Of a stretch of 64,000 bases of DNA, positions 1-8,478 are shown piece after piece; the stretch's first letter is position 1; every line of letters begins with the position of its first letter. The notes under the pieces are model-generated. The model saw only the letters and a list, made by a program, of their open reading frames with translations. It was not told the DNA's origin and made no database searches. The translations under genes and the position numbers were made by a program. This DNA comes from Candidatus Parcubacteria bacterium (GTDB taxonomy: Bacteria > Patescibacteria > Paceibacteria > UBA9973 > UBA918), in contig JAKFXN010000002.1 of NCBI GenBank assembly GCA_021731405.1, positions 1 to 64,000 on the forward strand. The letters run 5' to 3'.

Positions 1-2577
1 CACGGTGATCCTACGTACTATGTGAAGCCAGTGCTTCAAGCGATAGCGACTTTAAAAAAGGAGTATATTTCCGCTGATGTATTTGCGCGAAGCATCAGTG
101 TACAGGCAGATGCTTTGGCTGATATACCAAAAATACATGAGAAGGGCGCGCACAAAGGAAAGGTGAGAGGGGAGTATTTAGATGCAGAAAAGAGTCTAGA
201 GAAAAATCAGGAACTCCTCGCTATTTATCGTCAGTATGCCGCCGCACTCAAAGCGGACAGGGTATATGATTTTGAGGATATGATTCTTGATACTATTTCC
301 ACACTTGAAGCGAATCAAGAAATGCTTTTTGATATTCAGGAGCAGTACCACTATATTTTGGCTGACGAACATCAGGACGTAAACCAGAGTCAAAATCGCC
401 TGATTGAACTTATTGCTTCGTATCACGAGCATCCGAATGTGTTTGTGGTGGGTGACGAGAAGCAAGCTATCTATCGCTTCCAAGGAGCTTCGCTCGACAA
501 TTTTTTGTATTTTAGCGATGTCTACAAAGGGGCAGAAACTATTGAGTTGGTTGAAAATTACCGTTCAGATCAGGCCATTTTGGATGTTGCCCATGAGACT
601 ATAAAGACTACGGATCCAGCCTTGTTGCCACTTCGAGTGCCGCTAAAGGCGGTGCAGGTATTTGAAAAAGAATTGGCTGTAGGAGGATTCTCACATACCG
701 TGATCGAGGAGGCATACGTTGTCTCAGAGATTCAAAAAGAATTAGCCAAGGGTACAAAAGCAACAGAGGTAGCGTTAATTGTTCGCACCAACCGCGAAGT
801 AGAGCTTTTTACGAGCCACTTACGCAAAGCCGGTGTAGCAGTAGCTCCTTCAGCGGATAGTGACGTGCTTGAGCATCCGCTCATGCGCCAAATAAGTATG
901 CTGCTTAAGGTGGCAGTTGACCCAACTGATGAAGTAGCTTTAGCTGAGCTTCTCCATGCACCATACATTGGTATTTCGACAGCTGATGTGATTACGCTAC
1001 TTCAAGCACGGAGACATAAACAAACACTCCGGATGCTGGTTTCTGATGAACAGCTACTGACTGCTCTCCCGCTACAAAATAGGGACCCAATTTTAAATGT
1101 GACAACTCTATATAAGCATGCAGCCGAATTATCGGTAACCAAGAGTCCAGCAGAGGTGGTCGAGTATTTATTGACTCAAAGTGGACTGCTTGATTTTGTC
1201 ATGGCAAAAGAGCCAATAAGTGGCGCAGCGGTAGTGCGGCGACTATATGATGAAATAGAGGGAATGTGTGTACGCAAAGAAGTGGCTAGTCTTAAAGAGG
1301 TGGTGTACCAATTTACGCTACTAAAAGAATATGGCCTTACCCTAGAAGCACCACTTTTAAAGACAGCTGCAGAAGCAGTGCAAGTAATGACAGCCCACAA
1401 AGCCAAAGGCTTAGAATTTGAAGTAGTGATGATTCCACATCTTACCGATAATGTCTGGGGAGGTTCACGAGGTAGGGCGGCTGCATTTGATTTACCAATT
1501 CGTAAACATGAAGTTGAAGATGAAAAAGCATTAACTGAAGACGACGAACGTCGCTTGCTGTATGTGGCTCTCACTAGAGCAAAACGTCGGTTGCTTTGTA
1601 CGTATGCAGCAGTGGGTATTGATGGGCGAGAGTTCACACCATCACGTTTTTTGGCTACACTTGAATCTCACTTAACTCCTTGTGCCACTGCTGATTTTGA
1701 AAATGAGTTTGAACCACTTTCTCTACTAAAACCTGCCCCAAAAACTTCATTCGGAGCTGAGTTTTTACGTGTAGCACTCAAGGAGCGCGGGTGGTCTGCT
1801 ACAGCTTTTAATAACTACAAAAAAAGTCCATGGGAATTTATTTATAAAAATGTATTACATATTCCAAACATCAAGACTCCAGAACTTCAGTTTGGTACTG
1901 CAGTTCATGGTGTCTTAGAGCGAGTTGTTCAGGTCTGGGTAAAAACAAAAACTTTGCCAGCAGATGCTGTAATCGAAAATTGGCTAGCAGAAAACCTGCA
2001 AAAGAACGTATTGTCAGATAGTGAGTACACACGTCTCCATGAACGAGGTATGAAAGCTGTTTTTGGTTATTTGGCTACACTACAAGCCGCCTTGAGTTAT
2101 GGCACTGATGCCTGGAGTGAGTATTCCATAACCGCTACGTTACCAACGGGGATTGAGGATTTTCCCGAGGTAGTTCTTACTGGAAACTTTGATCGATTAG
2201 ATATTGGAGCAGACGGCAATGTGGTACGCGTAGTCGACTATAAGACTGGTAAACCAAAAACTCGTGGCGAAATTGAGGGTACTACCAAAACAAGTGATGG
2301 AAATTATAAACGTCAATTAGTATTTTACGCACTACTTCTTTCGCTTCAGACCGACGAGCGTCTTGTGACCAAAAACACCCTCCTGTCCTTTGTTGAACCT
2401 GATGCTAAAGGTGTTGTTCATGAAGAATCTTTTGTAATCACTGAAGAAGAAATAGCTGCTTTGAAAGCTGAAATACTGGCAGCAACAGAAGCGGTGGTAA
2501 GTGGCGAGTGTCTCTTAGCTGCCTGTGATCCAGAAAAGACGTCCTACTGTCATTTGGTAGCAGAGTGGGAGCGGTAG
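1..2577 (+). CDS. AddA/UvrD-type helicase with C-terminal PD-(D/E)XK nuclease, 5' partial
   Basis: The frame is open to base 1 (HGDPTYY precedes the first GTG at 22), so the N-terminus with Walker A lies outside the window. Visible SF1A helicase motifs, in order: DFEDM, DEHQDVN (motif II) near residue 114, GDEKQAIYRFQGA (III), VENYRSD (IV), TAHKAKGLEFE (V) and LYVALTRAK (VI). The C-terminal 250 residues hold a RecB-like nuclease: FGTAVHGVLE, GNFDRLD and VVDYKTGK, then QLVFYAL. This is the layout of AddA-like recombination helicases, which unwind and degrade DNA ends. The cysteine that normally opens an AddB/Cas4-type Fe-S nuclease is Ser here (KKSPWEFIYKN), so a 4Fe-4S cluster is unlikely. 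A bidirectional terminator follows directly. Confident as a helicase-nuclease; the exact name (AddA, or a fused UvrD) is open. Confidence 0.88.
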   Translation, partial: HGDPTYYVKPVLQAIATLKKEYISADVFARSISVQADALADIPKIHEKGAHKGKVRGEYLDAEKSLEKNQELLAIYRQYAAALKADRVYDFEDMILDTISTLEANQEMLFDIQEQYHYILADEHQDVNQSQNRLIELIASYHEHPNVFVVGDEKQAIYRFQGASLDNFLYFSDVYKGAETIELVENYRSDQAILDVAHETIKTTDPALLPLRVPLKAVQVFEKELAVGGFSHTVIEEAYVVSEIQKELAKGTKATEVALIVRTNREVELFTSHLRKAGVAVAPSADSDVLEHPLMRQISMLLKVAVDPTDEVALAELLHAPYIGISTADVITLLQARRHKQTLRMLVSDEQLLTALPLQNRDPILNVTTLYKHAAELSVTKSPAEVVEYLLTQSGLLDFVMAKEPISGAAVVRRLYDEIEGMCVRKEVASLKEVVYQFTLLKEYGLTLEAPLLKTAAEAVQVMTAHKAKGLEFEVVMIPHLTDNVWGGSRGRAAAFDLPIRKHEVEDEKALTEDDERRLLYVALTRAKRRLLCTYAAVGIDGREFTPSRFLATLESHLTPCATADFENEFEPLSLLKPAPKTSFGAEFLRVALKERGWSATAFNNYKKSPWEFIYKNVLHIPNIKTPELQFGTAVHGVLERVVQVWVKTKTLPADAVIENWLAENLQKNVLSDSEYTRLHERGMKAVFGYLATLQAALSYGTDAWSEYSITATLPTGIEDFPEVVLTGNFDRLDIGADGNVVRVVDYKTGKPKTRGEIEGTTKTSDGNYKRQLVFYALLLSLQTDERLVTKNTLLSFVEPDAKGVVHEESFVITEEEIAALKAEILAATEAVVSGECLLAACDPEKTSYCHLVAEWER

Positions 2578-2583
2578 AAAAAT

Positions 2584-2614
2584 AAAAGCCCGAGCGCACA
2601 GCGCTCGGGCTTTT
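2584..2614. terminator. Bidirectional intrinsic terminator
   Basis: A perfect 14-bp inverted repeat (2584-2597 with 2601-2614, loop ACA) has AAAA at one foot and TTTT at the other. It sits between two convergent genes and can serve both strands. Confidence 0.9.
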
Positions 2615-2627
2615 ATGAAGATTTGAC

Positions 2628-3386
2628 TTAGTTAGTGGTTGTTGGTGTTGTTGGAGTAGTACCCTCAAGTTGTCCAAGAAGATTCTCGACGATTTGCTTT
2701 ACCACTTCATATGGCTGAGCACCTTCAATAGCTGCTTGTTGGTTGCCAACCAGTACAAATGAGTGTGGTGTTCCTTTGATACCAGCTGCCGCTCCTTCAT
2801 TGAAACTCGCTTCTACTACAGCTTTTTGTGTACCACTTTCAAGACAGGCTTGGAAAGCGTCTCGGTCAGCGCCGGCTGTGACTGCGTACTCTGGAATGCG
2901 AGTGATGTTGGTTGCTTCGTTGATATTACGCTCTTCGAAAATAAGATCAGAGAATTTCCAGAAAGCATCATTACCGGCCACTTCGCCTACGCACAGCGCT
3001 GCTTCAGAGATACGTGGTGCGTTTGGGTGAAGTTGAGGGATTGGGAATTGACGATATACCCAAGCCACTTTTCCAGTAACTCCATATTCATTCATGATTT
3101 GGTTCATGGTCTCATGAAAGTTTTTGCAAAATGGGCAGTCATAATCTGAGTACTCAACAATCAAAATAGGGGCGTTTGGATTTCCTTTAATGTAGTCATT
3201 TTCGTCAACTGGTTTTATATTTGCTTGTACAACAGGGGCATTTTCTCCACCGGTAGTAGGTGGAAGAGTTGCGGTAGTGCTGCCGCCAATACCGCTAAAA
3301 TAAATTGCTGCGGCAATAAGCCCAAACCCAAAAACAATAGCTAATGGGACAGCAAGGGGTGATGATTGTGTAGGTGTAGGTTCCAT
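2628..3386 (-). CDS. Membrane-anchored DsbA-like thiol-disulfide oxidoreductase
   Basis: 252 aa. A hydrophobic anchor (about residues 12-32) is followed by a low-complexity linker and a thioredoxin-fold DsbA domain. The active site C84-P-F-C87 lies in the context EYSDYDCPFCKNF, and the cis-proline loop is GTPHSF. The C-terminus is a PT/T-rich tail. This family oxidises or isomerises disulfides in exported proteins; here it would act outside the membrane. The two giant surface proteins in this window contain paired cysteines in their Ig-like domains and are plausible clients (inference). It is convergent with the helicase gene, sharing its terminator, and divergent from uppP. Confidence 0.88.
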   Translation of the reverse strand: MEPTPTQSSPLAVPLAIVFGFGLIAAAIYFSGIGGSTTATLPPTTGGENAPVVQANIKPVDENDYIKGNPNAPILIVEYSDYDCPFCKNFHETMNQIMNEYGVTGKVAWVYRQFPIPQLHPNAPRISEAALCVGEVAGNDAFWKFSDLIFEERNINEATNITRIPEYAVTAGADRDAFQACLESGTQKAVVEASFNEGAAAGIKGTPHSFVLVGNQQAAIEGAQPYEVVKQIVENLLGQLEGTTPTTPTTTN

Positions 3387-3438
3387 AAAATTACATTGAT
3401 TACTATACAGAGCAGTATATCACGACGTATCTTTGGGG

Positions 3439-3447
3439 TGATATACT
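3439..3447 (+). promoter_or_regulatory. Extended -10 promoter of uppP
   Basis: TG-A-TATACT with the -10 hexamer at 3442-3447. The ATG begins only 9 nt later, which predicts a transcript with almost no leader. No good -35 is visible. Confidence 0.55.
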
Positions 3448-3456
3448 ATTCACTAT

Positions 3457-4266
3457 ATGGATATACTGACAGCCGTTATCTTGGGTGTACTACAAGGAAT
3501 AACAGAATTTGTACCAATTTCTTCCAGCGCACACCTCCTACTTACTCGAGATTTACTTGCGGTTGACACCACTAATTCTTTGGCCTTCTATGCCATTTTA
3601 CACGTCGCCACCACAGCGGCCATCATTATCTATTTCTGGAGCGATATCTGGGTGCTCATACAAACTGCTATACGGAAGCTAGGTAGGTTGCCAGTCAATC
3701 AAAAAGATTTAGTGCTCCTCTACGCACTTATGGGCGGTACGATACCGGCAGTGATCATAGGTCTTTTGTTTCAAGACATCATTACTGGCTATTTCCACGC
3801 CCCACTCTCGATAGCTTTTATGCTTTTTATCAGCTCATTCTTCTTTATGTATGCTGAGTGGCGCTATTATAAAAATCCCCCGCACGGCGTACTTTCTGTC
3901 AGACAGGGTTTTTGGGTAGGTTGTTTCCAAGCTCTTGCCCTATTGCCCGGTTTTTCTCGTTCTGGGTCAGCACTCGCCGGCGGTATGCTTTTAGGACTAT
4001 CACGAGTAGAGGCTGCCCGCTTTTCTTTTTTACTGGCGATACCAATTACGCTAGGGGTAGGGATGAAGATGCTTCTGGAGCTCATCATTACTGGTGGCAG
4101 TGTTTCTTGGGTAGGAATAGGAATAGGCTCTCTTGTGAGTTTTGTCACAGCACTCTTTGTGATTCGTTTCTTTCTTGGCTTTATTCGTAAATATACCCTG
4201 TGGCCGTTTATTTGGTACAAGCTGGTTTTGGCGCTTTTGGTGGCGTATGTCGCCCTCTATGTGTAG
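3457..4266 (+). CDS. uppP: Undecaprenyl-diphosphatase (UppP/BacA)
   Basis: 269 aa, normal family length, polytopic. Signature 1 is GVLQGITEFVPISSSAHLLL near residue 9, with the catalytic Glu and the SSSAH loop; signature 2 is LPGFSRSGSALAGG near residue 163, with the conserved Arg. It removes a phosphate from undecaprenyl diphosphate to recycle the lipid carrier for peptidoglycan and surface polysaccharides. It fits with murA, mreB and the PG-binding proteins elsewhere in the window. The ATG at 3457 follows a -10 box by 9 nt and has no Shine-Dalgarno. Its stop codon abuts the stop of the convergent gene with no gap. Confidence 0.95.
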   Translation: MDILTAVILGVLQGITEFVPISSSAHLLLTRDLLAVDTTNSLAFYAILHVATTAAIIIYFWSDIWVLIQTAIRKLGRLPVNQKDLVLLYALMGGTIPAVIIGLLFQDIITGYFHAPLSIAFMLFISSFFFMYAEWRYYKNPPHGVLSVRQGFWVGCFQALALLPGFSRSGSALAGGMLLGLSRVEAARFSFLLAIPITLGVGMKMLLELIITGGSVSWVGIGIGSLVSFVTALFVIRFFLGFIRKYTLWPFIWYKLVLALLVAYVALYV

Positions 4267-4842
4267 CTAGAACAGCAGAGAATGTGTCATGGCACTCTCT
4301 TCTTTGATACCCCAGGTACTGATATCAAGCGGAATCTCACGCTTACGTGAGCCATCCTTAAATTTTACATGTCCGTGTTCTAGAGCATAGTCAAAAACCT
4401 TTTTAGTTATTTTGACGTCTTGTTCACAGTATTTTTTAATTTCATCAATTTTTCCTTCACGCCACCACCTCACTGCTTGCAAGCCGTGGCCAGATTTTTT
4501 TGCGCCGACCGTCGCTTCAGCCACACTATCAAGGCGGAGCCGTCTTCCTAACGACTTTCTAATTTCTTCCAAGATATCAATACTTTTTATATGAGTTAAA
4601 TCACCTGGGTAATATTTGTTTAAAAGTGGTATATCAAAGTGATTGCTGTTATATCCCACCAGCGCATCTGCTTTTTCTAAAATTGGCCAAACGGTTGAAA
4701 GCTCATCAACAGTAACTGTGGTGTATACCTTTGTTTCGCTATCGTAAAAAGTACCAACAGAAATATCTAAAGCAGCTGGGTCAGAGCTCCCAACATCTTG
4801 AAATATGTTTTGTGTTTCTAAATCAAATATTACGTATCGCAT
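4267..4842 (-). CDS. DEDDy-type 3'-5' exonuclease (RNase H fold)
   Basis: 191 aa. Exo I is FDLETQ at residues 6-11, Exo II is GYNSNHFDIPLL near residue 63, and Exo III is YCEQDVKITKKVFDYAL near residue 138, with the Y-x3-D pattern of the DEDDy group. These acidic residues bind the two metals used for 3'-5' nucleotide removal. It resembles the stand-alone RNase H-like exonucleases (YprB type, related to the proofreading domain of PolB) that are common in CPR. The true substrate (DNA or RNA) cannot be told. It shares one base with the hisS stop, so it is probably the last gene of the hisS transcript. Confidence 0.8.
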   Translation of the reverse strand: MRYVIFDLETQNIFQDVGSSDPAALDISVGTFYDSETKVYTTVTVDELSTVWPILEKADALVGYNSNHFDIPLLNKYYPGDLTHIKSIDILEEIRKSLGRRLRLDSVAEATVGAKKSGHGLQAVRWWREGKIDEIKKYCEQDVKITKKVFDYALEHGHVKFKDGSRKREIPLDISTWGIKEESAMTHSLLF

Positions 4843-6119
4843 TATAGGGTGTTCTTTATGAGGAGAGTGAGTAGATTTTCCAGAGTATCTGATTCTTCGC
4901 TCATGTGTATGAGGTTTTTGAGTATAAAAGTTCCGCTTTGTAGTTCGTCGGTACCAACCACAATCGTATATACAACACCTCGTTCAGCTGCATCAGCGAT
5001 TTTTTTACCAATTTTCTTTGTGCTTATATCAACACAAGCTGAGATGTCGCGCGTGCGTATATAGTGGGCGATTTTCTGTGCTTCTAAATTTAGTTTGGTA
5101 TCAGTAGGGACGATAACTATTTTTGGAGCAGTTGTGGAGATGGTGGTCGGAAGGAGTTTGTGGGTTTCAAGAAAGTCGCGCATGGTGACGTCTCCCATGC
5201 CAAACCCAATACCAGTCACGGGCTCGTCACTAAACATTGAAGTTAGATTGTCATATCTTCCTCCGCCCAGCATAGAGCGATTGTTTTCACCTGATATATC
5301 AAAAATCTCAAAGATGGTACCGGTGTAATAATCAAAGCCACGTGCCAGTGTTCGGTCAATATGCGCGTTAGTAATACCAAGCTCAGATAGTCCTTTTATA
5401 ATCTCATTTTCAGACACATTTTCTTTACTTGTTACTAGAGTGAATACTTTTTGGACGAGCTCAGCATCTGCCAAAATTGCCGTGAGCAAAGTCTGATATT
5501 CCTCAACTGGTATCTTATGAAAACGGTCGTTTAGACGGGTAATCTTATTTTGTATCTCTGCCTCTTTGATACCAATAGATTCGTAGAGGGCTTGCATGTC
5601 ACGACGGTGATTGATACGTATCTCAAACATATCTGGAGTGGCACCAAAATCCAAAAGCACTTGGTGAGCAAGAGCAATAATTTCAACGTCGGCGGTATAA
5701 TCGTCGGCCCCAAAAATGTCGCAGTTGAGTTGCCAGTGTTCACGTAGACGTCCCCGCTGCGGTCGTTCGTATCGGAACAAGTTTGGGATTGAGTACCAGC
5801 GAAGCGGGAAGCGTAGTTCGCGACGTTTACCTGCTACCATCCGGGCAACAGTAGGAGTCATTTCTGGCCTCAAGGTCACCTCACGTTCGCCGCGGTCGAT
5901 AAAGGTGTAAGTCTGTTCATTCACCATCTCTTCATTTACCGCTCCCTTACTCTTATATAAATCAGATGGTTCAAGTATAGAGGCGTCGTAGCGCTCATAG
6001 CCAAAAGATTCAGCGGTCTTAGCCCACATATCAAAAATATAGCGTTGTACAGCCATGTCTTCTGGATAGAAATCACGCACTCCTTTATAGGCGTCAGTTG
6101 AGAGGTTTCCTTTACTCAT
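4842..6119 (-). CDS. hisS: Histidyl-tRNA synthetase
   Basis: 425 aa, usual length. Class II motifs: GVRDFYPEDM near the N-terminus; motif 2 region FRYERPQRGRLREHWQLNCDIFG; HisA motif RGFDYYTGTIFEI; motif 3 in GIGFGMGDV. A C-terminal anticodon-binding domain follows (KIVIVPTD onward). It charges tRNA-His. The promoter TTGCAC-17-TACAAT lies 6 nt upstream of the ATG, so it may be transcribed alone as well as from the prmC operon. It overlaps the next gene by one base. Confidence 0.96.
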   Translation of the reverse strand: MSKGNLSTDAYKGVRDFYPEDMAVQRYIFDMWAKTAESFGYERYDASILEPSDLYKSKGAVNEEMVNEQTYTFIDRGEREVTLRPEMTPTVARMVAGKRRELRFPLRWYSIPNLFRYERPQRGRLREHWQLNCDIFGADDYTADVEIIALAHQVLLDFGATPDMFEIRINHRRDMQALYESIGIKEAEIQNKITRLNDRFHKIPVEEYQTLLTAILADAELVQKVFTLVTSKENVSENEIIKGLSELGITNAHIDRTLARGFDYYTGTIFEIFDISGENNRSMLGGGRYDNLTSMFSDEPVTGIGFGMGDVTMRDFLETHKLLPTTISTTAPKIVIVPTDTKLNLEAQKIAHYIRTRDISACVDISTKKIGKKIADAAERGVVYTIVVGTDELQSGTFILKNLIHMSEESDTLENLLTLLIKNTL

Positions 6120-6125
6120 AAAATG

Positions 6126-6154
6126 ATTGTAGTGTAGCGCCTAGCTTCGTGCAA
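6126..6154 (-). promoter_or_regulatory. hisS promoter
   Basis: On the minus strand, TTGCAC (6149-6154), a 17-nt spacer and TACAAT (6126-6131). Six nt separate the -10 box from the ATG at 6119, so the transcript would start at or next to the start codon. Confidence 0.6.
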
Positions 6155-6156
6155 GC

Positions 6157-6726
6157 CTAATCAAGAACAACGTTATTTACAGTCCCTGAAAGAGTTTGTA
6201 GTCGAGCATCGGTGGCTTTCTGGATAGTTGATTGTAGACCACGTGGGTCTGGTAGGCCATTACTCATGAAGTTACTCTCAGCATCACTGGCAGTTTGAGC
6301 GAGGATAGTACCAAAATTAAGAAACGTCGGAATAATTCCGTTGACAGATACTTTTATGTCTTGCAGCCGTTCTAGTCTAAAGCTACTTACTTTGCGGTTA
6401 AAAAAATGAATTTGATCAACCACAATAATTCTTCGGTCAGTAATAATCCAAAGGTCCAAATAATAGTGAGTCCACGTCATAAAGGCCGTTAAGATGCAAA
6501 AAAGTACCCACGCAGCAGCGGCAAAGGTAGCAAGCGAAGAGTAGTCAGTTAATTTAAAGCTTATTGGAATAAGTGTTGAAAGTATGGTGAACGATGACAA
6601 CAGAATAATCGGTAACAGTATCAGCATAAGTATCCCCAAGAGCTCCGCTGTAATGATAAACCAATGTTTACGCACTACTGTTAGGACAGCCTCACTTGCT
6701 TCAAGTTCTATCTTTTCAAATAACAT
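6157..6726 (-). CDS. PH-domain (bPH2/YdbS-like) membrane protein
   Basis: 189 aa. Two hydrophobic segments (about residues 25-50 and 65-90) come before a bacterial PH-like domain with the hallmark stretch ITDRRIIVVDQ...FNRKVSSFRLERLQDIKV. Proteins of this group are membrane-bound and of largely unknown function. It lies 3 bp after the small membrane protein gene upstream and 37 bp before hisS in the same direction, so probably co-transcribed. The family call is good; no specific role can be given. Confidence 0.75.
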   Translation of the reverse strand: MLFEKIELEASEAVLTVVRKHWFIITAELLGILMLILLPIILLSSFTILSTLIPISFKLTDYSSLATFAAAAWVLFCILTAFMTWTHYYLDLWIITDRRIIVVDQIHFFNRKVSSFRLERLQDIKVSVNGIIPTFLNFGTILAQTASDAESNFMSNGLPDPRGLQSTIQKATDARLQTLSGTVNNVVLD

Positions 6727-6729
6727 AGG

Positions 6730-6957
6730 CTAGATATTAAATGCGGTATAGAATAAAACGCTCATAAGAGGTAGGGTGATGGCCAGATATAGGGTGTACG
6801 TCAGGGCGCTTACTTTTGTGTTTGAACTATAGGCACTCCAGTGATAATACAAAATTGCTGTGAAAATAATGTAGACCGTCGCAATTAAGTAAAAACTAAG
6901 TGGCACTAGTGTACCGAAGGGTATTGAGAGACTACTAAGCGCAAGACTGGGTTCCAT
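6730..6957 (-). CDS. Small membrane protein of unknown function
   Basis: 75 aa with two or three hydrophobic segments (about residues 15-37 and 50-73) and few charges. It is packed tightly between prmC (8 bp upstream) and the PH-domain gene (3 bp downstream), which supports a real, co-translated gene. The adjacency suggests a partnership with the PH-domain membrane protein (inference). Not recognised. Confidence 0.6.
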   Translation of the reverse strand: MEPSLALSSLSIPFGTLVPLSFYLIATVYIIFTAILYYHWSAYSSNTKVSALTYTLYLAITLPLMSVLFYTAFNI

Positions 6958-6965
6958 AGGTGCTA

Positions 6966-7721
6966 TTATTGTAGCACTAGTTTTGAAAAGCGCTCTTGGC
7001 CATACTGGTCTTTTAGGGTGGTAACTATAAAGTGCTTGCTACCCAACTTTTGTATTTCTGCTGATTGCTCTGGTTCGTGTTCTATATATAAGAGACCTTC
7101 GGGCGCAAGATGCTCGGGTGCTTCTTTGATAATTTTATTGATTATCTCCATTCCAGCAATTCCACCATAGAGAGCAATTTCGGGCTCGTGTGCTTTAACC
7201 CCATCTTCCGTTCTATCAAGTGCAGGGTCGATGTAGGGAGGGTTTGTGACAATTACATCAAAGTGGGGAAGTATGGCAGTCGTTTTAAACAAATCTCCAG
7301 ATAATATCGTGACACGTTCGCGAACAATGCCGTTTTCTACGCAGTTACGAGCAATAGTGGGTAGGTGTGAGCTTTCAAGTTCAATAAAGTGAACCGTACT
7401 CAAGGGGAGCGATTTGGCTATAGCTACACCAATAGCACCGCTGCCGGCACATAGATCTAGTATGTTGGGTTCAGTATTAGTTTGAAGTTCTTTCAACTCA
7501 TTTATTACTTGATTAGTCCAAAACTCTGTTTCGGTGCGGGGAATCAATGGACGGGAATCAAGGTAGATTGTTGTATCTAAGAAGGGGGTATGGCCAATTA
7601 GGTAGGCAAGTGGTACACCAGCTTCTAGCTTCGCGAGATCGGTCAAAAAAGCTTCGCTTTTTTGACCGTGATACTTTTCTGCCAGTAGCCAGGCTGCTTC
7701 TTGACTATTCATGTTTGTCAT
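6966..7721 (-). CDS. prmC: Release factor glutamine methyltransferase
   Basis: 251 aa. SAM-binding motif LDLCAGSGAIGVAIAK (near residue 90) and catalytic VTNPPYIDPALDRTEDGVKAHEPEIAL, the NPPY signature that presents the release-factor Gln for N5-methylation. The N-terminal helical domain is shortened compared with E. coli PrmC. Start: a TATAGT box ends only 3 nt before the ATG at 7721. The second ATG at 7715 (MNSQEAAW) is 12 nt from the box and may be the true start. First gene of the minus-strand run toward hisS. Confidence 0.9.
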   Translation of the reverse strand: MTNMNSQEAAWLLAEKYHGQKSEAFLTDLAKLEAGVPLAYLIGHTPFLDTTIYLDSRPLIPRTETEFWTNQVINELKELQTNTEPNILDLCAGSGAIGVAIAKSLPLSTVHFIELESSHLPTIARNCVENGIVRERVTILSGDLFKTTAILPHFDVIVTNPPYIDPALDRTEDGVKAHEPEIALYGGIAGMEIINKIIKEAPEHLAPEGLLYIEHEPEQSAEIQKLGSKHFIVTTLKDQYGQERFSKLVLQ

Positions 7722-7773
7722 TGTACTATATTAGTCGGCATTTGTACAATGTATAACCAAACAGGAGTTAGTT

Positions 7774-8118
7774 GTGGCGCAGCAAAAACTTTTTTCATCT
7801 GAAATTAAAGCAAAGTTGGCAGGACATACTGCCAACTACAAATTCAACCGCGAACGAGCCAAGGGCTTGACTGTCTTCAGTCTCCAAGCAGCTGAGGCTG
7901 AGTGGAATATGCTCGACCTTTTTCTTGGGGCGGCAGAGAAAGTTGAAACCTCCGAGCATTTGGCTGAAATTTGCGATCGTCTCCAAAAGAATCTGGAAGA
8001 GCCGATTCCGCTTTCGGGCGGACAGCTCGACGAAAAGAAAGCTGGGCTCGTGCAGTGGCTCAAAAAACGAAGAGCCAAAGCGAGCGCAACCACAAAACGC
8101 CTTCGCAAACTCGACTGA
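7774..8118 (+). CDS. Hypothetical charged helical protein
   Basis: 114 aa, starting at GTG with a strong Shine-Dalgarno (AGGAG at 7763-7767, 6-nt spacing). It is rich in Lys/Glu/Ala and predicted mostly helical, with a basic C-terminus (KKRRAKASATTKRLRKLD) that could bind nucleic acid. It ends with TGA, which shows that UGA is a stop here. An intrinsic terminator follows, so it is a single-gene unit. Not recognised. Confidence 0.7.
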   Translation: MAQQKLFSSEIKAKLAGHTANYKFNRERAKGLTVFSLQAAEAEWNMLDLFLGAAEKVETSEHLAEICDRLQKNLEEPIPLSGGQLDEKKAGLVQWLKKRRAKASATTKRLRKLD

Positions 8119-8132
8119 CCTGTGCAGTTTGC

Positions 8133-8160
8133 AAAAGCCCTCCACTCGAGGGCTTTTTTT
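8133..8160 (+). terminator. Intrinsic terminator of the 114-aa gene
   Basis: AAAAGCCCTC pairs with GAGGGCTTTT around a 5-nt loop, then a run of T. Confidence 0.85.
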
Positions 8161-8440
8161 AAGTAGAAATAAGAAGCGCAAAGCGCGACTATATTTTACT
8201 TATACAGACACAACATCAGTTTCGACCCCACAGGGAGAAAATGATGTATGTGGGCTGCAAAGCAGAAACAATGAGCCGCAGGCGACTATATTTGCTTGAC
8301 CTAATTTTTAAATAGTGGAGCGACTATAAAAATGTAAGGTGAATTGCGGAGCAAGAGAAGATACTCTGGGGTAGAAATAATCTTGTGGTAGGCTCCGCAG
8401 GGAGAATCTGGCTGCAGCGATCTGTTGCTCACACCTGAGA
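8161..8440. repeat. Gene-free region of tiny hairpins and a 9-nt repeat
   Basis: No convincing ORF. The 9-mer GCGACTATA occurs at 8185, 8282 and 8320. Very short palindromes recur: GCGCAAAGCGC (8176-8186), CTGCAAAGCAG (8255-8265), GCCGCAGGC (8275-8283), TTGCGGAGCAA (8344-8354) and CTCCGCAGGGAG (8393-8404). CAGGGAGAA appears at 8231 and 8399. Purpose unknown; see findings. Confidence 0.6.
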
Positions 8441-8463
8441 CACTATTTGTTCAGTAAGTTTGT

Positions 8464-8469
8464 TACACT
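8464..8469 (+). promoter_or_regulatory. -10 box of fba
   Basis: TACACT, 9 nt before the fba ATG. The -35 is weak. It has the same nearly leaderless spacing as rpmG and the two mreB genes. Confidence 0.5.
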
Positions 8470-8478
8470 TACTACAGT

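Noticed and set aside
1176..1637. 153-codon open frame on the minus strand inside the helicase gene
   Set aside because: It lies fully antisense to strongly conserved helicase motifs, is Ser/Arg-rich low complexity and has no start signals.
7795..8181. 128-codon minus-strand frame opposite the 114-aa gene
   Set aside because: The plus-strand gene has a Shine-Dalgarno and terminator; the minus frame has neither.
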